Positions 16,561 through 23,512 of a DNA stretch of 28,114 nucleotides are shown here, piece by piece. The position numbers and the translations under genes are program-made. The notes beneath the pieces were generated by a model. The model saw nothing but the letters and a program-made list of their open reading frames with translations. It searched no databases and was not told the DNA's origin. The first letter of the stretch is position 1. Each line of letters begins with the position of its first letter. This stretch comes from Clostridia bacterium (GTDB lineage Bacteria; Bacillota; Clostridia; TANB77; UBA1234), in assembly GCA_900753135.1 (NCBI GenBank), contig CAADXZ010000211.1:1-28114 (forward strand), read 5' to 3'.

Positions 16561-18369
16561 ATGAAAAAATCATTTAGAGGAATTGCACCACTAATTATAA
16601 CTATGATACTTATTTTTTTCATTTCTGCTTTGATTGCAGACCAAGGAGAAAAATCAGTTTTGTCATATGATAATTTATTGACGGCAATAAAAGAAGGAAC
16701 TGTAGATACAATAGAACTTTCAAATGAAACTTCAACAGCAACGGTTAGATTAAAAGGAGATAAAAAGGAAAAACCAGTAAATATACCAGACAGAACAGCT
16801 TTTATAACTTATGCACAAGAGGCACTAGATAATGGTGCAAATTTTAAATTATCAGAAGCTTCACCATCTGTGGCATTAACACTTTTAGATTATATTACAC
16901 CAATAGGTTTAATTTTAATGCTTATATTGTTCTGGGTGTTTATGATGCAAACCGTTGGTGGTGGAAAAGGTGCAATGTCTTTTACAAAAAGTAGAGCAAA
17001 ATTATTTAATCCAGAAGATAAAAATAGAATTACTTTTAAAGATGTTGCTGGATTACCAGAGGAAAGAGAAGAGTTAGAAGAAATTGTAGAGTTTTTAAAA
17101 TATCCTAAAAAGTTTATAGATATGGGAGCAAGAATACCTAAAGGCGTACTATTGGTAGGTCAACCTGGTACAGGTAAAACATTACTTGCAAAGGCAGTTG
17201 CAGGAGAGGCTGGAGTACCTTTTTATTCAATAAGTGGTTCAGATTTTGTTGAAATGTACGTTGGTGTTGGTGCTTCGAGAGTAAGAGAATTATTTGGCGA
17301 AGCAAAATCAAAAGGTGGTCCTTGTATAATATTTATAGATGAGATAGATGCTGTGGGACGTCAAAGAGGTGCTGGACTTGGTGGTGGACATGATGAAAGA
17401 GAACAAACATTGAACCAATTACTAGTTGAAATGGATGGATTTGGAACAAACAGTGGAATAATTGTTTTAGCAGCGACAAACAGGCCAGACATATTAGATC
17501 CAGCATTATTAAGACCAGGAAGATTTGATAGACAAATTGTTGTACCTGCTCCAGATGTAAAGGCTAGAGAAGAAATTTTAAGTTTGTATGCAAAGAAAAA
17601 GAAGTTATCTGGAGATATTGATTTAGGTGTGCTTGCTAAAAACACAGCAGGATTTACAGGAGCTGATTTGGAAAATTTGATGAATGAAGCTGCTTTACTT
17701 GCTGCAAGAAGAGATGAAACAGCGATATCAATGTTTGATTTAGAAAATGCAATGACCAAAGTTTTAATGGGACCTGAAAAGAAGAGCAAAGTTATACCTG
17801 AAAAAGACAGAAAGTTAGTTGCATACCATGAAGGCGGTCACGCTGTTGTAAGTAGATTTTTGGAAAATTCAGAGCCAGTACATCAAATTTCAATTGTGCC
17901 AAGAGGTATGGCTGGCGGTTATACAATGTATAAAAATACAGAAGACAAATCTTTTATGTCTAAATCAGAAATGGAAGATAAGATTGTTTCTTTATTGGGC
18001 GGTAGAGTTGCGGAACAACTTATATTGAATGATATAAGTACTGGTGCATCAAATGATATAGAAAGAGCAAGTAAGATTGCTAGAAATATGGTAATGAGAT
18101 ATGGAATGAGCGAAAGACTTGGAGCTATAACATTTGGAAATGATCAAGAAGAGGTATTCTTAGGAAGAGACATAAATAATGTTAAAAATTATAGTGATGA
18201 GATTGCAGCTGTAATAGATGTTGAAGTAAAGAACATCATTGATAAAGGTTACAACAGAGCAAAATCAATATTACAAGAACACATTGACAAACTTCATAAA
18301 GTTGCAGCGGTTTTGCTAGAAAAAGAAAAAATAGAAGGCGAAGAATTTGAGGCAATAATGAAATCTTAA
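16561..18369 (+). CDS. ftsH: ATP-dependent zinc metalloprotease FtsH
   Basis: A 602-residue membrane AAA+ protease. TM1 (about 9-26), an extracytoplasmic domain, and TM2 (about 112-130) are followed by the ATPase with Walker A GQPGTGKT (200-207), Walker B IIFIDEIDAVGRQRG, and the second region of homology around ATNRPDILDPALLRPGRFD. The M41 protease domain has the zinc motif HEGGH (423-427) and the third ligand candidate Asp499 in ASNDIERA. It degrades misfolded membrane proteins and regulators. The AAGGAGGAG site just before the ATG supports the start. The hpt gene commonly found between tilS and ftsH in Firmicutes is missing. Confidence 0.98.
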   Translation: MKKSFRGIAPLIITMILIFFISALIADQGEKSVLSYDNLLTAIKEGTVDTIELSNETSTATVRLKGDKKEKPVNIPDRTAFITYAQEALDNGANFKLSEASPSVALTLLDYITPIGLILMLILFWVFMMQTVGGGKGAMSFTKSRAKLFNPEDKNRITFKDVAGLPEEREELEEIVEFLKYPKKFIDMGARIPKGVLLVGQPGTGKTLLAKAVAGEAGVPFYSISGSDFVEMYVGVGASRVRELFGEAKSKGGPCIIFIDEIDAVGRQRGAGLGGGHDEREQTLNQLLVEMDGFGTNSGIIVLAATNRPDILDPALLRPGRFDRQIVVPAPDVKAREEILSLYAKKKKLSGDIDLGVLAKNTAGFTGADLENLMNEAALLAARRDETAISMFDLENAMTKVLMGPEKKSKVIPEKDRKLVAYHEGGHAVVSRFLENSEPVHQISIVPRGMAGGYTMYKNTEDKSFMSKSEMEDKIVSLLGGRVAEQLILNDISTGASNDIERASKIARNMVMRYGMSERLGAITFGNDQEEVFLGRDINNVKNYSDEIAAVIDVEVKNIIDKGYNRAKSILQEHIDKLHKVAAVLLEKEKIEGEEFEAIMKS

Positions 18370-18394
18370 ATATATGAAAATGTGAGGGATTGAT

Positions 18395-19036
18395 ATGTCA
18401 ATGACTAACAGAGAAGTAGATTCAATCATTAATAAAATAAGAAATGCAAGAACAAAATGTAGTGAGCTATCAAAAAGAGATGATATAGATAAAACTTTAA
18501 AAGATACTGCAGAATTTGGTGATGATGTGATACTCGATTTTATTGAGGCAATGTGCAGATATACGGATTCTGTATTTGAAGATAAAAGTAAAAACATTGG
18601 TATAACATCATTAAGAGAAAGCTGTAATTCTCAAGAAGAGTATCAAGCAAAGTTTGAGGAAATTGAAAAAAGAAGAAAAAGTGCTCATAATAATTTAATT
18701 ACATCAATCAAAGTAGTTGACTTGATTTGCAGAAAAATAGGCGTACCAGAAATATATGGAAAATTACCTGAAAAGTATAAAAATAATATTGGAGAAGTAT
18801 TAAAAGAAGAAAATAGAGGAATGCCTGGTGTGCTTGATTTGAGACATGATATAGCAAACTGGACATGGGATTTTGTAATAGGTTGCATAATAGATATGAA
18901 CGTCGAGTTAGATCCAAATGTATCAAATAAAAAAGATTATCAGAATGATATTGAGGCGTTTGAAAGTATACAAGATGGTTTTGAGTCTAAAAAAGTAGAA
19001 AAGATGTTAGAAGATTTAACAGAGCCTGAACTGTAA
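18395..19036 (+). CDS. Hypothetical helical protein downstream of ftsH
   Basis: A 213-residue acidic, probably all-helical cytosolic protein with no signal peptide or membrane segment. It starts 25 bases after ftsH with GAGGG (18384-18388) 6 bases before the ATG, so it is probably co-transcribed. I do not recognise it with confidence. The central segment RRKSAHNNLITSIKVVDLI recalls the R-x-x-AH-x-x-LI helix of some uncharacterised Firmicutes proteins (DUF3232-like), but this is from memory and weak. A second landmark is DLRHDIANWTWDFV. Base use is like its neighbours. A role near FtsH is only positional inference. Confidence 0.75.
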   Translation: MSMTNREVDSIINKIRNARTKCSELSKRDDIDKTLKDTAEFGDDVILDFIEAMCRYTDSVFEDKSKNIGITSLRESCNSQEEYQAKFEEIEKRRKSAHNNLITSIKVVDLICRKIGVPEIYGKLPEKYKNNIGEVLKEENRGMPGVLDLRHDIANWTWDFVIGCIIDMNVELDPNVSNKKDYQNDIEAFESIQDGFESKKVEKMLEDLTEPEL

Positions 19037-19053
19037 TAAAATGTATTTAATGG

Positions 19054-19082
19054 TTGACATAAATTAAATAAAGTGGTAAAAT
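19054..19082 (+). promoter_or_regulatory. Predicted sigma-A promoter of the 98-residue gene
   Basis: Perfect TTGACA (19054-19059), 17-base spacer, and TAAAAT (19077-19082), with a second TATAAT overlapping at 19082-19087. The gene starts about 35 bases after the expected transcription start. Confidence 0.75.
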
Positions 19083-19112
19083 ATAATAGTGCAAAAAAAA
19101 CTAATGAGGGGG

Positions 19113-19138
19113 GTTCGATTGTATGTCTGAAATCGAAC
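19113..19138 (+). promoter_or_regulatory. Hairpin that places the start codon in its loop
   Basis: GTTCGATT (19113-19120) is perfectly complementary to AATCGAAC (19131-19138). The 10-base loop GTATGTCTGA contains the ATG at 19123. The ribosome binding site GAGGGGGG (19106-19113) abuts the left arm. Such a structure could tune initiation; it is seen directly, but its effect is inferred. Confidence 0.55.
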
Positions 19139-19419
19139 GTTTGGAAAGTCTTAAAGGCAAATTGAATGAGGAGGAAAAGTTACAGTTCGCCCAATGTGTA
19201 GATATTTTTAATACTTCTTTTAAAGATATGATTAAGAATGTCGGAGTGCAGATTGTTGGTGAGAAAGGTTCAGTATATAAGAGCACCAATTTGTTAGCAG
19301 AATTTAAAAAAGTTTACTCCTTAGCTAAAAAGTATGGTGTAGACTTTCCTGAAATTACAAATGAGCAAGATGCCCGTTTGTATGTGGTAAAGTATGGAAA
19401 GGAAATCCTTTTCAACTAG
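19123..19419 (+). CDS. Small hypothetical cytosolic protein
   Basis: A 98-residue protein with no signal peptide, membrane segment or cysteine-rich motif. It has a Glu/Lys-rich helical N-terminal half (IERLESLKGKLNEEEKLQF) and a C-terminal half with VYSLAKKYGVDFPEI. I do not recognise a family. It forms a single-gene unit with a strong promoter, a very strong ribosome binding site and its own terminator, which indicates a real and probably well expressed gene. Confidence 0.75.
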   Translation: MSEIERLESLKGKLNEEEKLQFAQCVDIFNTSFKDMIKNVGVQIVGEKGSVYKSTNLLAEFKKVYSLAKKYGVDFPEITNEQDARLYVVKYGKEILFN

Positions 19420-19421
19420 AA

Positions 19422-19461
19422 AAAAAGATGGAGAATAAAAAACATTATTCTCCATCTTTTT
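19422..19461. terminator. Bidirectional intrinsic terminator between convergent genes
   Basis: A perfect 17-bp stem: AAAAAGATGGAGAATAA (19422-19438) with TTATTCTCCATCTTTTT (19445-19461) around a 6-base loop. A-runs and T-runs flank both arms, so it works for the plus-strand 98-residue gene and for serS reading leftward. Confidence 0.92.
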
Positions 19462-19503
19462 GTGTGTTTAAATAAATAATTTTTTATTAATTATTAATGA
19501 GGC

Positions 19504-20790
19504 TTATTTTTTTGGCATTACCTTTTCAATTCCGCCCATATAAGGTCTTAATGCAACTGGAATATTTACGCTTCCATCCTCATTTACATTGTTTTCTAAA
19601 AACGCAATAAGTCCACGAGGAGTTGCAAGTACAGTATTATTTAAAGTGTGTACTAAATAATTACCGTCTGCTCCTTTTGCACGAATTCCAAGACGTCTAG
19701 CTTGTGCATCTCCAAGTGTAGAGCAACTACCAACTTCAAAGTATTTTTGTTGTCTTGGACTCCATGCTTCGACATCACAAGATTTTACTTTTAAGTCAGC
19801 TAAGTCACCACTGCAGCATTCAAGAGTTCTAACAGGGATATCCAAACTTCTGAAAAATTCGACAGTATAACTCCACATCTTATTATACCAATCCATTGAT
19901 TCTTCTGGCTTACAAAGAACTACCATTTCTTGCTTTTCGAATTGGTGAACTCTGTAAACGCCTCTTTCTTCAATTCCATGAGAGCCAACTTCTTTTCTGA
20001 AACAAGGAGAATAAGAAGTAAGTGTAAGAGGTAATTCATCTTCTTTTAAAAGTTGACCCTTAAATTTACCAATCATAGAATGTTCACTTGTACCAATTAA
20101 AAACAAGTCTTCATTTTCTATTTTATACATCATGGCATCCATTTCTTCAAAACTCATGACACCACTAACAACATCACTTCTAATCATGAAAGGTGGTATG
20201 CAATATGTGAAACCTTTATTTATCATGAAATCTCTTGCATAAGAAATCATTGCAGAGTGAATCCTTGCTACATCACCCATTAAATAATAAAATCCATTAC
20301 CGCTAGTTCTGCCAGCACTTTCTTTATCAATTCCATTTAATCTATCCATTATATCTGCATGATAAGGAATCTCAAAATTTGGAATTATAGGATCACCAAA
20401 ACGTTCGTTTTCAACATTTTCAGAATCATCTTTACCTATCGGAACAGAATCATCTATGATATTAGGAATCATCATCATTCTTTGCTTAATTTCGTCTGCA
20501 AGTATTGCTTCATCTTTTTCTATTTCTTCTAACTCTTTGTTTATTTCACTAACTTGAGCTTTTATTGCGTTTGCTTCTTCTACTTGTTTATTTTTCATGA
20601 GATTACCAATTTCAGAGCTCTTTGAATTTCTTTCTGCCCTTAAGTTGTCACCCTTTAATCTTGCGTTTCTAAGTTTTTGATCAAGTTCTATTACTTCATC
20701 TACTAAAGGCAATTTTTTGTCTTGAAATTTTTTCTTGATATTTTCTTTAACAATATCAGGATTTTCTCTTACAAATTTAATATCTAACAT
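19504..20790 (-). CDS. serS: Serine--tRNA ligase
   Basis: A 428-residue class II aminoacyl-tRNA synthetase of typical length. The N-terminal long coiled-coil arm (about 30-105) binds the tRNA-Ser variable arm. Motif 2 is visible as CFRKEVGSHGIEERGVYRVH and motif 3 as the region around NTVLATPRGLIAFLEN. It charges tRNA-Ser with serine in the cytosol. The ATG is supported by GGAGG (minus strand, 20802-20798). Expression is controlled by the T-box leader upstream, which responds to uncharged tRNA-Ser. Confidence 0.98.
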   Translation of the reverse strand: MLDIKFVRENPDIVKENIKKKFQDKKLPLVDEVIELDQKLRNARLKGDNLRAERNSKSSEIGNLMKNKQVEEANAIKAQVSEINKELEEIEKDEAILADEIKQRMMMIPNIIDDSVPIGKDDSENVENERFGDPIIPNFEIPYHADIMDRLNGIDKESAGRTSGNGFYYLMGDVARIHSAMISYARDFMINKGFTYCIPPFMIRSDVVSGVMSFEEMDAMMYKIENEDLFLIGTSEHSMIGKFKGQLLKEDELPLTLTSYSPCFRKEVGSHGIEERGVYRVHQFEKQEMVVLCKPEESMDWYNKMWSYTVEFFRSLDIPVRTLECCSGDLADLKVKSCDVEAWSPRQQKYFEVGSCSTLGDAQARRLGIRAKGADGNYLVHTLNNTVLATPRGLIAFLENNVNEDGSVNIPVALRPYMGGIEKVMPKK

Positions 20791-20817
20791 ATTTTTCCCT
20801 CCAATGTATAAATATAT

Positions 20818-21021
20818 AAAAACTCTCCCATCGCCAAAGGACGAGGGAGAGTCGTGGTACCACCTTAATTACTTCTTTTAAGCATTGTAACCTATGCAAC
20901 AGGTTTGATTTTCATCAAATGCTCAAGAGTAGATTCGCAAGGTTTTCTTATTAGTTTACACCAACCACTAATTCTCTTTAAGGAAAATTACTTGTTACTA
21001 GTCTCCATCACCGCAAATATT
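20818..21021 (-). ncRNA. T-box riboswitch leader of serS, UCU (Ser) specifier
   Basis: On the minus strand the conserved T-box AAGGTGGTACCACG lies at 20866-20853. Directly after it is an intrinsic terminator: ACTCTCCC (20852-20845) with GGGAGAGT (20829-20822), followed by T residues. Upstream, the Stem I end reads GCGAA-TCT-ACTCTTGAG, giving TCT (20933-20931) as the specifier codon, a serine codon. GATGGAG and AGTAA elements of Stem I are near the 5' end. Uncharged tRNA-Ser would pair with the specifier and T-box and favour the antiterminator, allowing serS transcription. Confidence 0.93.
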
Positions 21022-21027
21022 ATGGAA

Positions 21028-21056
21028 ATTATACATTTTAATTGAAAAAAAGTCAA
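21028..21056 (-). promoter_or_regulatory. Predicted sigma-A promoter of the serS T-box transcript
   Basis: On the minus strand, TTGACT (21056-21051), a 17-base spacer, and TATAAT (21033-21028). The -35 element overlaps the stop codon of the upstream gene, so serS has its own promoter inside the end of that gene. Confidence 0.8.
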
Positions 21057-21931
21057 TAGGATTGTTCATATGCTGTGGGAGCATAGTATCTAAAGTCGTA
21101 AGTGAAAACTACATCTTTTTCGCCTTGTGGAACAATAGTCCCATCAGCAAGTTCAACAAAAATACTGAGAGTTATATCATATTTCTTTCCATCAGCAGTG
21201 AGGTGTCTAAGGTTGTCAATATAATATTTATTATCAGCAGAATATTTCCCTTCATCCAACAAGGTCATATCTTGATTAGTACTCCACTTGTAGTAAATTT
21301 TTGAATACTCTTTTCCTTCAAGAGGATTAACTTCAAGAAGAATGTAATCTGAAAGCCAGATGGAGTCTGTCGATTCATCTGCAATTAAAGTGTCGTATAA
21401 ATCGTTCTGCAGCAGAGCATGACACTTTACTTCATCAAGTTTCATCGGATTTTCATTTACTCCAACAATATTAATCTTAAAATCATATCTGTGGGACCAA
21501 AGAACACGTTCTTTATTGAAATACATCCAAGCAGTAAGTGTATGTGTAGAACCTACTTCAAAATCTTGTGGTACATAAATTGGTAGGTAGTAGGATTGTA
21601 CATAATTATTTTCATAGTCTTTTGAATCATCCCAAAAGTAGCAGATTTCGCTACATGTCCTGTATGGAAAAGATAGTATAGTTATGACATCATTAACATT
21701 CAAATTAATTGGTTCGTCATAATATTCATAGACTTGAGAAGAATCATCATTAACAATGATTTTTAATCTAGCACGATTAAGTGAAGACATTTCAACCCAA
21801 AGGTCCCAATCAATGTAGTCATCATTTGCATTCGGAGAGCTACCTAACTGTTCTGCCATGCTCAACACGGGGAAAGCGACAATGATTACCGCCAGAATGA
21901 TACTGAGAAACTTCTGAAAAGTCGACCGCAT
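21053..21931 (-). CDS. Secreted protein of unknown function
   Basis: A 292-residue protein with a clear signal peptide (MRSTFQKFLSIILAVIIVAFPVLSMAEQ as the first 28 residues, cleavage expected after SMA). The rest is hydrophilic and rich in Tyr, Asp and Asn with alternating beta-like stretches, compatible with one or two Ig-like domains. I recognise no family. No cysteine lipobox, sortase motif or membrane anchor is visible, so it should be released or bound non-covalently. Ribosome binding site GGAGG lies 9 bases before the ATG. The first 84 coding bases hold 40 G or C, clearly above the AT-rich remainder, and use codons such as CGG, CTC and CCC that are rare in the neighbours. Confidence 0.8.
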   Translation of the reverse strand: MRSTFQKFLSIILAVIIVAFPVLSMAEQLGSSPNANDDYIDWDLWVEMSSLNRARLKIIVNDDSSQVYEYYDEPINLNVNDVITILSFPYRTCSEICYFWDDSKDYENNYVQSYYLPIYVPQDFEVGSTHTLTAWMYFNKERVLWSHRYDFKINIVGVNENPMKLDEVKCHALLQNDLYDTLIADESTDSIWLSDYILLEVNPLEGKEYSKIYYKWSTNQDMTLLDEGKYSADNKYYIDNLRHLTADGKKYDITLSIFVELADGTIVPQGEKDVVFTYDFRYYAPTAYEQSY

Positions 21932-21985
21932 TTTTGTTTACCTCCTTCAATTGTGGAAAGTAGTAGAGGAATATGAAACAAAATT

Positions 21986-22014
21986 ATTTTACAACCAATT
22001 ATGTAAAATGTCAA
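21986..22014 (-). promoter_or_regulatory. Predicted sigma-A promoter of the secreted protein gene
   Basis: On the minus strand, perfect TTGACA (22014-22009), 17-base spacer and TAAAAT (21991-21986), about 55 bases before the start codon. It is divergent from the promoter at 22058-22086. Confidence 0.75.
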
Positions 22015-22057
22015 TAGACATAAGTAAAAAAATGGAAATATATATGTTAAATATAAC

Positions 22058-22086
22058 TTGGAAATTAATTCTTATTTTGCTATAAT
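22058..22086 (+). promoter_or_regulatory. Predicted sigma-A promoter of the DUF2207-type genes
   Basis: TTGGAA (22058-22063), 17-base spacer and TATAAT (22081-22086) preceded by TGC, an extended -10. The start codon of the first gene is 28 bases downstream, with GAGGAGG between. Confidence 0.7.
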
Positions 22087-22113
22087 TATTAAGAAAGATC
22101 GAGGAGGAAACAT

Positions 22114-23403
22114 ATGAAGAAAAACATATTTAAAAAGGTATTGTATTTAGTGATAGTCTTTACTGTCATATTAAGCATTACTGGAGCATTTACAGAATCT
22201 AAAAATGTATTAGCATATGATGATTATGTATATGACTATGATAGTGAAGATTTTGATTGGGGATATGATGATGATTATACTTCAAAGTCATATTCTCCTT
22301 CAGCAGCAGAAATACGAAGACAAAATAGGTTGTGTAAGAGCAATATAAAGTATGTAATAATTTTTATTGTAGTTATAGGAATATATGGTGTTATTTTTAA
22401 ACTTGATATTGAAGAAAATGGGATGGGTATAAAGTTTGAGAAAAAGCCAAAATCACAGGTCAATTATAATTATTACAAAGAACTTCCAAGAAAAGATGCA
22501 ACTCCTTTAGAAGCACTTACAATATATAATAAGTATCTTTACGGTATTGAATCAATGAATGTTGGAAATATATTTTCAGCTACCATACTAGAAATGCAAC
22601 AACGAGGAGTGCTTGAATTTGAAATAGATTCTTTAAGTAGTGGAAATGATCGTTTGAAAATAAATTTAAAAGAGAATTATTGGGTGCTTAATGTAGAGGA
22701 AAGGGAAGCGTATGATCTTTTAAAAAATGTATCGAAAGAATATTCTAAAATTACTGTAAAAACAATAAGTGAATATGTTGGAAAAAATAACACAGAAATT
22801 CTTACAATGCTTCAAACTTTTAATTCAACTAGTATGGAAAAAATGCTTAGAAATGGAATTGTTAATAAACTTGAAGAGAAAAAAGGAACACATGGATTTT
22901 ATATTGGTGCAAGTGCGTTTGGCATTTTCTTATTCATATCACTATTCTTTACAACGATTGGTGAATCTAGCTTAATTTTCTTACCATTTTTATATGTGAT
23001 ACCATTCTTTATTTCAATTGCTAGGTTAGTAATTGGAATTATAAATGACTCTATAGAGAAAAGAAATTTTGAAAGATTTACACAAAAGGGATTAAATGAA
23101 TACGAAGAATGGCATGCTTTTGCAAGATATATGAGCAATTTTTCTGCATTTAAAGAAGATAAGATGGAACTTAGTACTTTGGAAAAGTATTTACCATATG
23201 CAACTTCTCTTGGAATTGCAAAGCAAGTTTTGAATCAAGCCAAAATTGTTTATCCAGATTATAATAATGATAATGGAAGATTTTATGGTAATTTATATGC
23301 TGCTGATATACTTACATCACAAGAATTTCAAAATTCTATTATTTCGGCATATAATCGAGGTGTATCTTCACGTTTTTCTTCAAATTCTAGTAATCAAGAA
23401 TAA
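22114..23403 (+). CDS. DUF2207-type membrane protein lacking the extracellular DUF2207 domain
   Basis: A 429-residue protein homologous to the next gene over its C-terminal 310 residues. It has a signal-like hydrophobic N terminus (about 8-28), then a short outer segment very rich in Tyr and Asp (34-56), a transmembrane helix (about 79-97), a cytoplasmic region, a further membrane pair (about 267-311) and a cytoplasmic end. Shared landmarks with the downstream paralogue are PRKDATPLEA, GNIFSATIL, FTQKGL and YATSLGIAK. The large extracellular DUF2207 domain and the Gly-rich tail seen in the neighbour are both missing; the end is Ser/Asn-rich. Function is unknown. The pair may form a hetero-oligomer in the membrane. 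Confidence 0.78.
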   Translation: MKKNIFKKVLYLVIVFTVILSITGAFTESKNVLAYDDYVYDYDSEDFDWGYDDDYTSKSYSPSAAEIRRQNRLCKSNIKYVIIFIVVIGIYGVIFKLDIEENGMGIKFEKKPKSQVNYNYYKELPRKDATPLEALTIYNKYLYGIESMNVGNIFSATILEMQQRGVLEFEIDSLSSGNDRLKINLKENYWVLNVEEREAYDLLKNVSKEYSKITVKTISEYVGKNNTEILTMLQTFNSTSMEKMLRNGIVNKLEEKKGTHGFYIGASAFGIFLFISLFFTTIGESSLIFLPFLYVIPFFISIARLVIGIINDSIEKRNFERFTQKGLNEYEEWHAFARYMSNFSAFKEDKMELSTLEKYLPYATSLGIAKQVLNQAKIVYPDYNNDNGRFYGNLYAADILTSQEFQNSIISAYNRGVSSRFSSNSSNQE

Positions 23404-23429
23404 TGAGAATATTTAATTCTTGTTGTTTT
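23395..23429 (+). terminator. Weak hairpin after the first DUF2207-type gene
   Basis: CAAGAAT (23395-23401) pairs with ATTCTTG (23416-23422), followed by TTGTTTTG. The stem is short and overlaps the stop codon; it may only attenuate read-through to the paralogue 110 bases downstream. Confidence 0.3.
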
Positions 23430-23512
23430 GAATGTTTAGCATATTTCATTTGCATAAAAAGATTTTGAAGATATCGAAAAGTAATGAATAAAAACTTTTG
23501 TGGAGGAAAATT

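Noticed and set aside
17361..17789. A 142-codon minus-strand frame inside ftsH
   Set aside because: It is antisense to the well conserved AAA+ region of ftsH and its composition (Ser, Phe, Leu, Ile) is that expected from the reverse of AT-rich coding sequence.
19108..19139. GGTTCGATT resembling a tRNA T-arm
   Set aside because: No acceptor stem, D-arm or anticodon arm can be fitted around it; the pairing is explained by the start-codon hairpin.
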